A DNA stretch of 64,000 nucleotides from Mesobacterium pallidum (GCF_019966535.1 NZ_JAIMID010000006.1:124001-188000); one strand, 5' to 3'. Shown: positions 1 through 8,531, counted from the stretch's first letter. Notes: generated from the sequence alone by a model not told the origin. A program made the numbers and translations.

Positions 1-209
1 TCGACCAGGACTTGCGGGGCGGCGGCACCATCACGCTCGAGCATTTCGCGCTGCGTGCCACGGGCCTGGCCGAGTTCCGCGACCTGCTGGAGGCGGAAGG
101 CGTGGCGCACAGCGTCGATACCGTGCCCGGCTTTCCCGTCCTGCAGGTCAACTTCCGCGACCCGGACGGCAACCACATCCACGTCGATTTCGACGCCGCC
201 GAAGGTTAA
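1..209 (+). CDS. VOC (glyoxalase/bleomycin-resistance) family protein, 3' part only
   Basis: Open reading from the left edge of the window to the stop at 207-209; the true start lies outside. The visible 68 residues form the last beta-alpha-beta-beta-beta unit of a vicinal oxygen chelate fold: a helix (EFRDLLEAEGV), then VLQVNFRDPDGNHIHVDFD, where the F-x-DPDGN-x-I-H-V-D signature is typical of glyoxalase/dioxygenase-type proteins. The second histidine and acidic residue of this motif often ligate metal in the family. The substrate cannot be judged from this fragment. Its last four bases overlap the convergent gene that ends at 206. Confidence 0.75.
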   Translation, partial: DQDLRGGGTITLEHFALRATGLAEFRDLLEAEGVAHSVDTVPGFPVLQVNFRDPDGNHIHVDFDAAEG

Positions 210-517
210 TCCGGCCCGCGGGGCGCAAAGGGGCGCCCCTCCTCGGCGCAGGCCGACAGCGGCACCACCCGGCCCATCGTCCGCACCCGCACCACCGCCG
301 TCTGGCTGTCGCGCCAATAGCGCGGATCCGACAGCACGTCATGTGGCAGCAGCTCCTTGACGAAGACCCGCTGCGGGTGATGTGACACCACCGCCTCGTG
401 GCTGTTGCTGCGCAGCGGCACCTGTCCGCCAAGGATCTTGTCGCGCAGCCGCTGCGCCCGATCCGTCAGGCGGCCGATCTCTTCCTTGAGCTTCGCGTAT
501 TCGTCGACCGGATGCAT
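206..517 (-). CDS. Conserved hypothetical protein (103 aa)
   Basis: Unrecognised protein starting MHPVDEYAKLKEEIGRL. The first 30 residues are a charged amphipathic helix likely to form a coiled coil; the rest is mixed, with a short H-rich stretch (SHHPQRV) and several Arg/Val strands. No signal peptide or membrane segment. The ATG at 517 is preceded on the minus strand by an AGGAGGG-type ribosome-binding site (CCCTCCT on the plus strand at about 522-528), which supports this start. A perfect TTAA-N7-TTAA CtrA-type box lies 45 bp upstream, so the gene could be under cell-cycle/motility control. No function assigned. Confidence 0.7.
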   Translation of the reverse strand: MHPVDEYAKLKEEIGRLTDRAQRLRDKILGGQVPLRSNSHEAVVSHHPQRVFVKELLPHDVLSDPRYWRDSQTAVVRVRTMGRVVPLSACAEEGRPFAPRGPD

Positions 518-561
518 CTGTCCCTCCTGTGACCCGTCCGGGAACGGTGCGCCAAGGGTGG

Positions 562-576
562 TTAACCGACGATTAA
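562..576. promoter_or_regulatory. Candidate CtrA-binding site (TTAA-N7-TTAA)
   Basis: TTAACCGACGATTAA matches exactly the TTAA-N7-TTAA consensus known for the alphaproteobacterial response regulator CtrA. It lies between two divergent genes, 45 bp upstream of the minus-strand gene starting at 517 and about 126 bp upstream of the plus-strand gene at 703. Binding is inferred from the motif alone. Confidence 0.55.
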
Positions 577-702
577 CTCGCGAAAGATTCGGGCCGGGCG
601 GGTTTTGGCCACGCTCTGGCCTGGCAGAAATTTCGGCGGTGCGGGAACCGGATCGCGGCGGATGACGTTGGTCAACCAGATGTGAACAAGGAGGTTTTCG
701 CC

Positions 703-888
703 ATGGAATATGGTCTGTTCGGACTGCTCATCCTGATCGCCGACATCTACGCGATCTACCAGGTTCTCACCTCGTCGGCCTCGACCGCCGCCAAGGTCAT
801 CTGGACCCTCGTGATCTTCTTCCTGCCCGTGCTCGGCTTCATCGCCTGGCTGGTGGCAGGTCCGCGCGGCGCCGCCGTCCGCGCCTGA
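703..888 (+). CDS. Small membrane protein, phospholipase D nuclease N-terminal (PLDc_N-like) type
   Basis: 61-residue protein with two hydrophobic helices, about residues 5-24 (YGLFGLLILIADIYAIYQVL) and 33-54 (KVIWTLVIFFLPVLGFIAWL), joined by a short SSASTAAK linker and ending in Arg-rich sequence. The pattern of two helices with an invariant-looking P-x-LGFIxW is that of the PLDc_N/cardiolipin-synthase N-terminal domain family, which also occurs as stand-alone small membrane proteins. The ATG at 703 is preferred over an in-frame GTG at 682 because AAGGAGG at 688-694 sits 8 bp before it. Function unknown; probably an inner-membrane protein. Confidence 0.8.
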   Translation: MEYGLFGLLILIADIYAIYQVLTSSASTAAKVIWTLVIFFLPVLGFIAWLVAGPRGAAVRA

Positions 889-910
889 CAAGACCGCGAC
901 CTGACCAGGA

Positions 911-945
911 AAATGGCCCGGCGCCCTAGCGGCGCCGGGCCATTT
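911..945. terminator. Perfect 15-bp stem-loop between convergent genes
   Basis: AAATGGCCCGGCGCC (911-925) and GGCGCCGGGCCATTT (931-945) are exact reverse complements with a 5-base loop, CTAGC. The loop contains the stop codon (926-928) of the minus-strand DUF1992 gene, so the right arm is also that gene's last codons. The A/T-rich stem ends act as short U-tracts on both strands, consistent with a bidirectional intrinsic terminator. Confidence 0.65.
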
Positions 946-1225
946 CCATCCTGGCCTCGAGCAGCGACATCTCTTTCACGATCTCGCTGCGGCGCGTCCG
1001 GTCGCCGGTCTCGCGCAGCTCTTCGCGCAGGCGCGTCAGCTCGCGCGACAACGCGACGGGTTCCGGAACCGCGCCATTTTCCTTCAGGATCCGGTCAAAA
1101 ACCGCGTTCTGCGGATTGTCGACCCGCGGCAAGGGCTTGCCCGCCCCGGGCAGGTTGTCGAACGCGCCGCGCGCCTCGGCTTCGCGGATCTTGGCCGAGA
1201 TCAGGTCGATCAGGGGATGGTCCAT
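926..1225 (-). CDS. DUF1992 domain protein (DnaJ-homologue C-terminal-like)
   Basis: 99-residue soluble protein. The start MDHPLIDLISAKIREAEARG followed by F-x-NLPGAGKPL is the hallmark of DUF1992, the domain also found at the C-terminus of DnaJ homologue subfamily C member 28. Bacterial members are about 100-130 aa, so this one is full length. The C-terminal half is highly charged and helical, ending MARRR. Function is not established in the family. It stands alone on the minus strand, and its 3' end is built into the stem-loop at 911-945. The start at 1225 has an AGGAGGG site just upstream (CCCTCCT at 1230-1236 on the plus strand). Confidence 0.85.
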   Translation of the reverse strand: MDHPLIDLISAKIREAEARGAFDNLPGAGKPLPRVDNPQNAVFDRILKENGAVPEPVALSRELTRLREELRETGDRTRRSEIVKEMSLLEARMEMARRR

Positions 1226-1288
1226 GCTGCCCTCCTGGTTTCGTCGGAAGGATACCGCAGACCGCCCGGCGGCAAAAGCCGCCCGCCA

Positions 1289-2293
1289 TCACGACATCAC
1301 GACCACGTTGCCGCGCTTGTGGCCCGTTTCGACGTAGGCCTGCGCGATGGGCAGGTCGGCCAGCGGGTAGCTGCGGTCCATGACCGGGGCCAGCGTGCCC
1401 TCGGCAACCATGTCCAGCAGGTCCGCCAGCATGCGCCGGTGCTCTTCGGGCTTGCGCAGGCCGGTGGCGTCGAAATAGGCCCGGCGCGTGCCGAAACGGC
1501 TGCGCAGCATCGCGCCCAGCAAGCCCAGCGTCAGCACCGGCGAGACGTAGCGCCCGCCCGGGGCCAGCACGCGGCGCGCACGGGCGAAGGTCTCGACCCC
1601 GATCGTGTCGTAGATCACATCATAGCGGCCATGGGCCAGCGGTTCCTCGGCGGTGTAGTCGATCACCCGCGTCGCCCCGAGGCTGGCCAGCAGGCCACGG
1701 TTCCGGGCCGAGGCAGAGGCCGTCACCTCGGCCCCCATGGCGGCCGCAATCTGGATCGCCGCGCTGCCCAGGCTGCCGGCCCCGCCAAGGATCAGCACCC
1801 GCTCGCCCCGCTTGAGCCCGGCGAGATTGCGCAGGAAGTTGAGCGAGGTCAGCGGCCCGTCGGCCATCACGGCGGCCTCGTCATGGCCCAGCGCCTCGGG
1901 TTTGGGCATCAGCGTGCCGGTCTCGTCCAGCACGATATGGGTGGCATTGGCGCCCGAGGTCAGGCCGGTTTCGCCGAAGACCTGGTCGCCGGGGCGAAAG
2001 CGCGTGGCGAAGGGGCCGGTGGCGATCACCTCGCCGGAAAAACCAAAGCCCGACAGGTCGTTCCTGGGCTTGCTCCACCCAAGGAAGGGCCGCGTCCAGC
2101 GCGGCGTGCCGCTGCGCATCATCATGTCGGCGCGGGTGACGGCCGAGGCGCGGATGCGCACCAGCACCTCGCGGCCCACGGGCTGCGGGATCGGGCGCGT
2201 GACCGGGGCCAGCACATCGGGGCTGCCGTAGCGGGTGACCTGCCAGGCAGCGTTGAGCTCGGTGGTCTGCGGGAGGGCGAAGGTATCTTTCAT
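1289..2293 (-). CDS. NAD(P)-dependent alcohol dehydrogenase / quinone oxidoreductase-like (MDR superfamily)
   Basis: 334-residue medium-chain dehydrogenase/reductase. An N-terminal GroES-like domain (about 1-125) contains VLVRIRASAVTRADMMMRSG and GFSGEVIATG; the Rossmann domain follows with the nucleotide motif GGAGSLGSAA near residue 173. The Cys/His ligands for catalytic and structural zinc are absent, pointing to the zinc-independent quinone oxidoreductase/reticulon-4-interacting-protein-like branch. Full length for the family. It is transcribed away from the adjacent LysR gene (starts 2293 and 2424), the usual arrangement of a LysR regulator and its target, with a perfect palindrome between them. 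The substrate is unknown. Confidence 0.85.
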   Translation of the reverse strand: MKDTFALPQTTELNAAWQVTRYGSPDVLAPVTRPIPQPVGREVLVRIRASAVTRADMMMRSGTPRWTRPFLGWSKPRNDLSGFGFSGEVIATGPFATRFRPGDQVFGETGLTSGANATHIVLDETGTLMPKPEALGHDEAAVMADGPLTSLNFLRNLAGLKRGERVLILGGAGSLGSAAIQIAAAMGAEVTASASARNRGLLASLGATRVIDYTAEEPLAHGRYDVIYDTIGVETFARARRVLAPGGRYVSPVLTLGLLGAMLRSRFGTRRAYFDATGLRKPEEHRRMLADLLDMVAEGTLAPVMDRSYPLADLPIAQAYVETGHKRGNVVVMS

Positions 2294-2381
2294 GGCGTGT
2301 CCTTTCAGGCTTGGGTTGACGTCTTGCCCATGGACCTACAGGATCGATCCCGTTCCGGTAATTGACGCAACCTCTCCACGC

Positions 2382-2399
2382 TGGAACGTTTTCGTTCCA
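2382..2399. promoter_or_regulatory. Palindromic operator candidate for the divergent LysR regulator
   Basis: TGGAACG-TTTT-CGTTCCA is a perfect 7+7 inverted repeat with a 4-base spacer in the 130-bp gap between the divergent dehydrogenase (start 2293) and LysR gene (start 2424). Its outer T...A symmetry fits the dyad nature of LysR-type boxes. Its position 25 bp before the LysR start would suit autorepression. Confidence 0.55.
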
Positions 2400-2423
2400 C
2401 CCCTGGCTCCGCATGAGGCCGAG

Positions 2424-3305
2424 ATGCTCGACTGGAAATCCCTGCCCGCCTTCCTTGCCGTCGCGCGCGAGGGGTCCCTGCGCGCCGCGGCCGAGCGGAC
2501 GGACACCACCCATGCCACCCTGCGCCGGCAGGTCGAGGCGCTCGAGGCGCAGTTGAACGTGCAGCTCTTTCGGCGCGGCGCCGACGGGTTCCACCTGACC
2601 CCGGCCGGCCGCACCCTGCTGCCCCAGGCGCTCGAGGCGGAGGCCGCCCTGCTCAAGGGCATGAACGCGGTTAAGGGGCTCGACCGCGAGGCATCGGGGC
2701 GCATCCGCGTCTCGGCCGACCCGATGACCGGGCATTTCCTGCTGGCCCCGGTGCTGGCCGAGTTCAGCATGCTCTACCCCGAGATCGAGATCGAGCTGAC
2801 GCTGACCTACGGCCTCGAATCCATCTCGCGGCTCGAGGCGGACGTGTCGATCCGCCATGCCTCCGAGATCACCGAGGACGCGGTGGCCCGCAAGCTGTTC
2901 CCGCTGTCGCTGGGGATCTTCGCGTCGCGCGGCTATATCGACCGGGCGCTGCCGCAGGCCGGCGCGCGGGGGCGCGGGCTGACCTGGATCGGCTACGGCG
3001 ATGTGCCCGAGCTGAGCGCCCGCATCGCCGCCTCGCCCTTTCCCGAGGCGCGGGTGCGCCACGCCATGCCCGACCCCGAGATGCATCTGCAAATGGTGCG
3101 CGCGGGCGCGGGGATGAGCCTGCTGGCCGCCTGGGTCACGGCGGTCTTCCCCGAGGTGCAGCGCCTGCCGGGCACCACGCTCGACCAGACGCGCAGCACC
3201 TGGGTGCTGCTGCACGACGACCTGCGGCGGGTCCGGCGGGTGCGGCTTTTCGTCGATTACCTTTGCGACGCGCTGCTGGAACGGCGGGCGGATTTCATCG
3301 GCTGA
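2424..3305 (+). CDS. LysR family transcriptional regulator
   Basis: 293 residues. The N-terminal winged helix-turn-helix (about 1-60) reads DWKSLPAFLAVAREGSLRAA, then TTHATLRRQVEALE, and LFRR-x-GFHLTPAGR, the classic LysR DNA-binding signature. Residues from about 90 form the periplasmic-binding-like effector domain. The start at 2424 is chosen because the HTH begins there and the upstream extension is unlike protein. It belongs to the subgroup with short effector domains and SIRHASE-type strands. It is divergent from the MDR dehydrogenase and probably regulates that gene; the effector is unknown. Confidence 0.9.
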   Translation: MLDWKSLPAFLAVAREGSLRAAAERTDTTHATLRRQVEALEAQLNVQLFRRGADGFHLTPAGRTLLPQALEAEAALLKGMNAVKGLDREASGRIRVSADPMTGHFLLAPVLAEFSMLYPEIEIELTLTYGLESISRLEADVSIRHASEITEDAVARKLFPLSLGIFASRGYIDRALPQAGARGRGLTWIGYGDVPELSARIAASPFPEARVRHAMPDPEMHLQMVRAGAGMSLLAAWVTAVFPEVQRLPGTTLDQTRSTWVLLHDDLRRVRRVRLFVDYLCDALLERRADFIG

Positions 3306-3411
3306 TCAGGGGACTGACCTGCACGGGACGCATGGCCGCCATGCCGCAGCGGGCGACGGGTTTTCCGCGCACCGCCGTTTGAGCTGCATTCGCGCGCCAA
3401 AGGAGTGCTCC

Positions 3412-4545
3412 ATGTTCCGGCCGATCTTGTTCTGGTCCCACCTCGTTGCCGGCTTCGTCGCCGGAGTCTTCGTCTTGCTGATGGCCGTGACCGGCGTCAT
3501 CCTGACCTATGAATCGCAGATCGTCGACGCGGTCGTCGCCAGCGCGGTCGATGCCCCGGCCGGGGCCGAGCCACTGGACGCCGACGCGCTGGCCCGGGCC
3601 AGCGGCGCGCAGCCCGGCCAGGCGCTTCTCCTGTCCGCCGACCCGACCGAGCCCGCCGGGCTCGCGCAGGGGCGCCGGTCGGTCCCGCTTGATCCCTACA
3701 CGGGGGAGGCGATGACCGACGCGGGCGCCGGGACGCAGGCGTTCTTTGGCGCCGTGACCTCGCTGCATCGCTGGCTGACGCTCTCGGGCAGCTCCGAAAT
3801 CGGCGGAGGGATCATCGGCGCGGCTAACCTGCTGTTCGGTTTCCTGCTGCTCTCGGGCGCCTACTTGTGGCTGCCCAGGATCTACCGCCGCAGCCAGTTC
3901 CGCCTGCGGCTGATGTTCCAGCGCGACTGCAAGACGACCCAGGCGCGGGATTTCAACTGGCATCACGTCCTGGGCTTCTGGGCGATGATCCCGCTGTTCG
4001 TGATCGTGCTGTCGGGCGTGGTCATGTCCTACAGCTGGGCCAACCAGGCGCTGTTCGCCGTGGTCGGCGAAGAGGCCCCGGTGCGCCGCGGCCCGCCCAC
4101 CGGCGCAGGCCCGTCCACCGGCATCGACGGCGGCACGCTGAGCGGCCCTGCCCTGCCTCTGGCCACACTGGTCGGCATCGCGGCCATGGAGGTGCCGGGC
4201 TCGAACACCGCCCGCATCACCCTGCCCGAGGCGACTGCCGCCACCGTGGCGATCACGATGGATCGCGGCAATGGCCGGCAGGCGGCGCAGCAGACCCGGC
4301 TGGTGCTGGACCGCGAGAGCGGAGAGATCCTGTCGGAAGACAGCGGCGACGCCGGCACGCTGGGATCGCGCCTGCGCGGCTGGATGCGCTTTGCCCATAC
4401 GGGCGAGGTCTACGGCGTGATCGGCCAGACCATCGCCGGGCTCGCCTCGCTGGCCGCCGCGCTGCTGGTCTGGACCGGGATCGCCATGGGCTACCGGCGC
4501 CTCACGCGCATGGCGCAGCGGCGCCGGAGCGCCCCGGCGCGGTGA
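3412..4545 (+). CDS. PepSY-associated transmembrane protein
   Basis: 377 residues. Four membrane segments are visible: about 10-33 (ending AVTGVILTYE), 134-155, 184-206 and 337-360. The TGVILTYE element after helix 1, LHRWL (His119) and the HHVLGFW start of helix 3 are typical of PepSY_TM proteins, a family that includes iron-regulated membrane proteins and sulfite/siderophore reductase-like membrane subunits. The conserved histidines could bind haem (inference). The ATG at 3412 is preferred over an upstream in-frame start because AAGGAG lies at 3399-3404. No TonB receptor or ferric reductase partner lies next to it. A strong stem-loop follows. Confidence 0.85.
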   Translation: MFRPILFWSHLVAGFVAGVFVLLMAVTGVILTYESQIVDAVVASAVDAPAGAEPLDADALARASGAQPGQALLLSADPTEPAGLAQGRRSVPLDPYTGEAMTDAGAGTQAFFGAVTSLHRWLTLSGSSEIGGGIIGAANLLFGFLLLSGAYLWLPRIYRRSQFRLRLMFQRDCKTTQARDFNWHHVLGFWAMIPLFVIVLSGVVMSYSWANQALFAVVGEEAPVRRGPPTGAGPSTGIDGGTLSGPALPLATLVGIAAMEVPGSNTARITLPEATAATVAITMDRGNGRQAAQQTRLVLDRESGEILSEDSGDAGTLGSRLRGWMRFAHTGEVYGVIGQTIAGLASLAAALLVWTGIAMGYRRLTRMAQRRRSAPAR

Positions 4546-4567
4546 CAGGCCGCCACGCGGAAAGAAA

Positions 4568-4597
4568 CGGCGCGCCCCGGGGTCCCGGGGCGCGCCG
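4568..4597. terminator. Strong GC-rich stem-loop between convergent genes
   Basis: CGGCGCGCCCCGGG (4568-4581) is perfectly complementary to CCCGGGGCGCGCCG (4584-4597). In practice the innermost pairs open to make the loop. AAA upstream and CGTTT downstream give short A/T flanks on either strand. It sits between the plus-strand gene ending at 4545 and the minus-strand gene ending at 4624, so it probably terminates both. Confidence 0.7.
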
Positions 4598-4623
4598 CGT
4601 TTGCCTGCAAGAGTGCCAGGCGA

Positions 4624-6204
4624 TCACTCGGCCTTCTTCAGCTCACCCATGATCTTGATGCGGCCGTCGGTATAGGGCTGGTAGGGCGCGTTCGCCGCCA
4701 GGTATTCCGCCGTCACGTCGGCCAGGTCGGGGCCGAAGTCATAGGCGTTCTCGGCGTCGCGGAACATCGCGTAGCCGTCGCCGCCGTTGCGCACGTAGTT
4801 GTTCGACACCACGCCATACATCTTGTCGGCCTCGATCGGCGCACCGCCCACCATGACCTCGGAGATGCGGCTACCAGGCTCAGCGGTGACATCGACGGTA
4901 AAGGTCATGCCCGCCACCTGCGGGAAACGGCCCGCGCCGTCCTCCATCTGGCTGGCGCCGTTTTCCAGCGCCTCGAGCATGGTCGCGCCCGACACCTGGA
5001 AGGTCGACAGCGTGTTCTGGAACGGCAGCACCGTCAGCACTTCGCCCATGGTCACGTCGCCGGCGTCGATGCTGGCGCGGATGCCGCCGCTGTTGGCGAT
5101 GGCGATCTCGATGCCCTGGTCCTTGACCCGCTCGAGCATGGCATCGGCGATCAGGTTGCCCATGGTGCATTCCATGGCCCGGCAGACCGACCGGTCGCCG
5201 CCGATCTCGACATCCGTGTAGGCGACCACCTTGTTGCGGATCTCCTCCAGCGGCGCGGCGGCCTCGGCGATGCGCGCGACGGTGGACTCATCCTCGGTCA
5301 CGGCGGCGTCCATGATGATCGGCTCGCCCATCGCCTCGGTCACGTTGCCCTCGTCGTCGAAGGTCACGTTCAGCTCGCCCAGGAACTTGCCGTAGGCATA
5401 AGCCGACACGATGGCGGTGCTGCCGACCATGGTCGGGTACGGGCCCTCGGCATTGTCGGCCGTGTTGCTGAGGTAGGTGTTGGAATGCCCGCCCACGATC
5501 ACGTCGACGCCCGTCGTCTCGGCCGCGACGCGCTTGTCGACGTTGTAGCCCGAGTGCGACAGCACGATGATCTTGTTCACGCCCTCGGCGGTCAGCTTGT
5601 CGACCTCGGCCTGCACGGCATCGACCGGGTCGGTGAAGATGATGTTCGGGCCGGGGCTGGCCAGCTCGTCCGTGTCGTGGGGCGTCAACCCGATCAGGCC
5701 CAGCTTTTCGCCACCCCGCTCGATGATCGTCGATTTCTCGAGCACGCCGGCCAGCAGCTCTTCGCCACTGACATCGGCGTTCGACATCAGCACGGGGAAG
5801 TTCACCGCATCCATGAAGCCGCGCAGCACCTCGGGGCCGTCGTCGAATTCGTGGTTGCCCACGGTCATCGCGTCGTAGCCCATCTTGTTCATCATCTCGG
5901 CGGCCAGCTTGCCCTTGTAAAAGGTGTAGAACAGCGTGCCCTGGAACTGGTCGCCGCCGTCGAAGAGGACCGAGTTGTTGGAGCGCGCGCGCGCCTCCTC
6001 GATGGCCGTGACCAGGCGGGCCGAGCCGCCAAAGCATTCGCCGGCGGTGTTGTCCTCGGCCGAGCAGCCGGAATCGTACTTGCTGATCGGCTCGAACCGA
6101 GCGTGGAAATCGTTGGTGTGCAGAATGGTCAGGGAATAGTCGGCGCTGGCGGCCCCGGCGGTCAGGGCAAGCGCGGCGGCGCCAGCATAAAGGCGGAGAG
6201 ACAT
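4624..6204 (-). CDS. 5'-nucleotidase / UshA-type bifunctional metallophosphoesterase, exported
   Basis: 526 residues with a Sec signal peptide (MSLRLYAGAAALALTAGAASA, cleavage near residue 21). The N-terminal calcineurin-like domain carries the metal-site motifs TNDFHARF, DGGDQFQGT, VGNHEFDDG, SHSGYNVD and GGHSN. The C-terminal domain (from about 340) contains NSGGIRASI and NNYVRNGGDG-like substrate-binding elements. Members hydrolyse nucleotides and nucleotide sugars in the periplasm to salvage phosphate and nucleosides. A second, CpdB-like enzyme of the same superfamily is encoded at 27321-29297. It is monocistronic on the minus strand with a terminator downstream. Confidence 0.9.
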   Translation of the reverse strand: MSLRLYAGAAALALTAGAASADYSLTILHTNDFHARFEPISKYDSGCSAEDNTAGECFGGSARLVTAIEEARARSNNSVLFDGGDQFQGTLFYTFYKGKLAAEMMNKMGYDAMTVGNHEFDDGPEVLRGFMDAVNFPVLMSNADVSGEELLAGVLEKSTIIERGGEKLGLIGLTPHDTDELASPGPNIIFTDPVDAVQAEVDKLTAEGVNKIIVLSHSGYNVDKRVAAETTGVDVIVGGHSNTYLSNTADNAEGPYPTMVGSTAIVSAYAYGKFLGELNVTFDDEGNVTEAMGEPIIMDAAVTEDESTVARIAEAAAPLEEIRNKVVAYTDVEIGGDRSVCRAMECTMGNLIADAMLERVKDQGIEIAIANSGGIRASIDAGDVTMGEVLTVLPFQNTLSTFQVSGATMLEALENGASQMEDGAGRFPQVAGMTFTVDVTAEPGSRISEVMVGGAPIEADKMYGVVSNNYVRNGGDGYAMFRDAENAYDFGPDLADVTAEYLAANAPYQPYTDGRIKIMGELKKAE

Positions 6205-6376
6205 GGGGGAATCCTCACTGTCGGTTGTTTATCGGCTGATCGTGCAACGCGACGTCGGCCCTGTCAAAGGGAGACGCCAAGGCAACCGCGCGCGTCGGCG
6301 CCGGCCTGCTGAATGGCCGGGCAGGCCGGGTGACGTCGCGCTTGACCAAAGGCCGCGCGCGCGGCATGTCCTGCCC

Positions 6377-7138
6377 ATGCTGATCTACAAGATATTCCGC
6401 GCCGACGAATGGGCGGCGCTGCGGGACACCGGCACGACGCAGGGCGCGCCCGTGGACCTGGCCGATGGCTTCATCCATTTCTCGACCGCCGACCAGGCGC
6501 CCGAGACGGCGGCCAAGCATTTCGCCGGGGCCGAGGGGCTGGTGCTCTGCGCGCTGGACAGCGCGGCGCTTGGCGAGGCACTGAAATGGGAGGTCTCGCG
6601 CGGCGAGGCGCTGTTCCCGCATCTCTACCGGGTGCTGGACCTCGGGGACATCCTCTGGGTGAAACCGCTGCCGTTGCTGGACGGCGTGCATGTCTTCCCC
6701 GAGGAAGTCAGCGGCCATGTCGACCCCGAGCGCGCGCAGTTCGACGCCTTCAAGGCCCTGCCCCGGAACACGCCCATCGAGATGCTGAACCTCGTCCGCC
6801 TGCGCACCCATGCCGCCTACCCCGAGGGGCATGAGCTGCACGGCACGGACCTGTCGGGCCTCGACGCCTACCGCAATTACGGCCGCGACAGCGGGCCCGT
6901 CTTTGCCCGCGTCGGCGGCAGCATCACCTGGCGCGGCTGGCCCGAAGCCGTGCTGATGGGGCCAGCGTCGGAACGCTGGGACCTCGCCTTCATCGCCCGC
7001 TATCCGACCGCTGGCGCATTTTTCGAGATGGTGACCGACCCGGTCTACAAATCCGCCGTGGTCCACCGCCAGGCGGCCGTGCGCAGCTCGCGCCTGATCC
7101 GCAACGCGCCCATCGCCGGCGGAGAGGGCTTCGCATGA
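6377..7138 (+). CDS. DUF952-DUF1330 fusion protein
   Basis: 253 residues with two domains that are usually separate proteins. Residues 1 to about 110 are DUF952: it begins [12 protein letters not shown] and contains [11 protein letters not shown] and HLYRVLDL. Residues from about 130 onward are DUF1330-like (ferredoxin fold): [24 protein letters not shown], and [21 protein letters not shown]. Neither family has a firm enzymatic role. The ATG at 6377 is chosen because homology starts there; the upstream in-frame extension is Arg-rich and non-coding in character. The stop overlaps the pyrD start as ATGA, so the two are probably co-translated. Confidence 0.8.
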   Translation: MLIYKIFRADEWAALRDTGTTQGAPVDLADGFIHFSTADQAPETAAKHFAGAEGLVLCALDSAALGEALKWEVSRGEALFPHLYRVLDLGDILWVKPLPLLDGVHVFPEEVSGHVDPERAQFDAFKALPRNTPIEMLNLVRLRTHAAYPEGHELHGTDLSGLDAYRNYGRDSGPVFARVGGSITWRGWPEAVLMGPASERWDLAFIARYPTAGAFFEMVTDPVYKSAVVHRQAAVRSSRLIRNAPIAGGEGFA

Positions 7139-8193
7139 CCCTGGCCGAGCAGATCGGCCTGCCGCTGCTGCGCCGGATCGACCCCGAGACGGCCCATGGG
7201 CTGGCGCTGTCGGCCCTGCGCCTTGGCCTTGCCGCAGCACCCGGCACCGTCACCTCGGACCGGTTGCGCTGCGACCTCGCCGGCCTCAAGCTGCCCAACC
7301 CCGTCGGCCTCGCCGCCGGGTTCGACAAGAACGCCACCGCCCTGCGCGGCCTCGCCCGCGCGGGCTTCGGGTTCGTCGAAGTCGGCGCCGCCACCCCGCG
7401 CCCCCAGCCCGGCAACCCGCGCCCGCGCCTCTTCCGCCTGGCCGAAGACCGCGCGGCCATCAACCGCTTCGGCTTCAACAACGAGGGGATGGAGGCGATC
7501 GGCGCCCGCCTCGCCCAGCGCCCGCGCGATATGGTGACGGGGCTGAACCTGGGCGCGAACAAGGACAGCGACGACCGCGCGGCGGATTTCGCCCGCGTGC
7601 TGGCCCATTGCGGCGCCAACGTGGATTTCGCGACGGTGAACGTCTCGTCGCCCAACACGGAAAAACTGCGCGACCTGCAAGGCAAGGCGGCGTTGTCGGC
7701 GCTGCTGGCCGGGGTCGTCGAGACGCGCGACAGGCTCAGCCGTCGCATTCCCGTCTTCCTCAAGATCGCGCCGGATCTCAGCGAGGCCGAACTGGCCGAC
7801 GTGTCCGAGGTCGCGATGAGTTCAGGCATCGACGCGCTGATCTGCACCAACACCACGCTCGACCGCACCGGCCTGCGCAGCCCGCAAGCGGGTGAGACGG
7901 GTGGGCTTTCGGGCGCGCCGCTCTTCGACAAGTCCACCCGCGTGCTGGCCCGCATCTCGGCCCTCACCGAAGGCCGCCTGCCGCTGATCGGCGTCGGCGG
8001 CATCTCGTCGGGGGAACAGGCGTACCAGAAGATCCGCGCCGGCGCCTCGGCCGTTCAGCTTTACACCGCGCTGGTCTACGGCGGGCTCAGCCTCGTGGAA
8101 CGCATCGCCCGCGACCTCGACGCCTGCCTCGCGCGGGACGGCTTTGCCAATGTCGCAGACGCCGTGGGCACCGGACGAAAGGACTGGACATGA
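7135..8193 (+). CDS. pyrD: Dihydroorotate dehydrogenase (quinone), class 2
   Basis: 352 residues, full length for class 2. It oxidises dihydroorotate to orotate in pyrimidine synthesis, passing electrons to membrane quinone. The N-terminal helix ([19 protein letters not shown]) is the membrane/quinone-tunnel element of class 2. FMN and active-site motifs are [25 protein letters not shown] (with the class 2 catalytic serine), ICTNTT and GVGGISSG. It overlaps the upstream fusion gene and the downstream ArsC-type gene by 4 bases each, forming a three-gene coupled unit. Confidence 0.97.
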   Translation: MTLAEQIGLPLLRRIDPETAHGLALSALRLGLAAAPGTVTSDRLRCDLAGLKLPNPVGLAAGFDKNATALRGLARAGFGFVEVGAATPRPQPGNPRPRLFRLAEDRAAINRFGFNNEGMEAIGARLAQRPRDMVTGLNLGANKDSDDRAADFARVLAHCGANVDFATVNVSSPNTEKLRDLQGKAALSALLAGVVETRDRLSRRIPVFLKIAPDLSEAELADVSEVAMSSGIDALICTNTTLDRTGLRSPQAGETGGLSGAPLFDKSTRVLARISALTEGRLPLIGVGGISSGEQAYQKIRAGASAVQLYTALVYGGLSLVERIARDLDACLARDGFANVADAVGTGRKDWT

Positions 8194-8531
8194 TCACGAT
8201 CTGGCACAATCCGCGCTGCTCCAAGTCGCGCCAGGCCCTGCAACTGCTGCAGGACCGCGGGCTGGACGTCACCGAACGCCTCTACCTTCAGGACCCGCCG
8301 TCCGAGGCCGAACTGCGCGCGGCCCACGCCATGCTGGGCGGGCCCGTTCTGGCGATGATGCGCCCCAGGGAAGACGGGTTCAAAACCGCTGGCCTGACCA
8401 AGGACAGCGACGACGACGCCCTCTTCGCCGCCATGGCCGCCGATCCGAAACTGATCGAACGCCCGGTCGTCTTCGCCAACGGCAAGGCCGCCCTCGGCCG
8501 CCCGCCCGAAGCGGTGCTGGCGATCCTCTAG
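8190..8531 (+). CDS. arsC: Arsenate reductase (glutaredoxin-type), ArsC family
   Basis: 113 residues with a thioredoxin-like fold. The redox cysteine is in [12 protein letters not shown] at the end of strand 1, as in ArsC; later elements are LYLQDPP, MMRPRE, and the cis-Pro strand IERPVVF followed by GRPPEAVL. Plasmid-type ArsC is about 140 aa, so this is the shorter chromosomal ArsC/YffB form, and arsenate as the natural substrate is not certain. There are no ars genes nearby. It is coupled to pyrD by ATGA, and its stop shares the bases CTAG with the convergent HNH gene. Confidence 0.8.
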   Translation: MITIWHNPRCSKSRQALQLLQDRGLDVTERLYLQDPPSEAELRAAHAMLGGPVLAMMRPREDGFKTAGLTKDSDDDALFAAMAADPKLIERPVVFANGKAALGRPPEAVLAIL

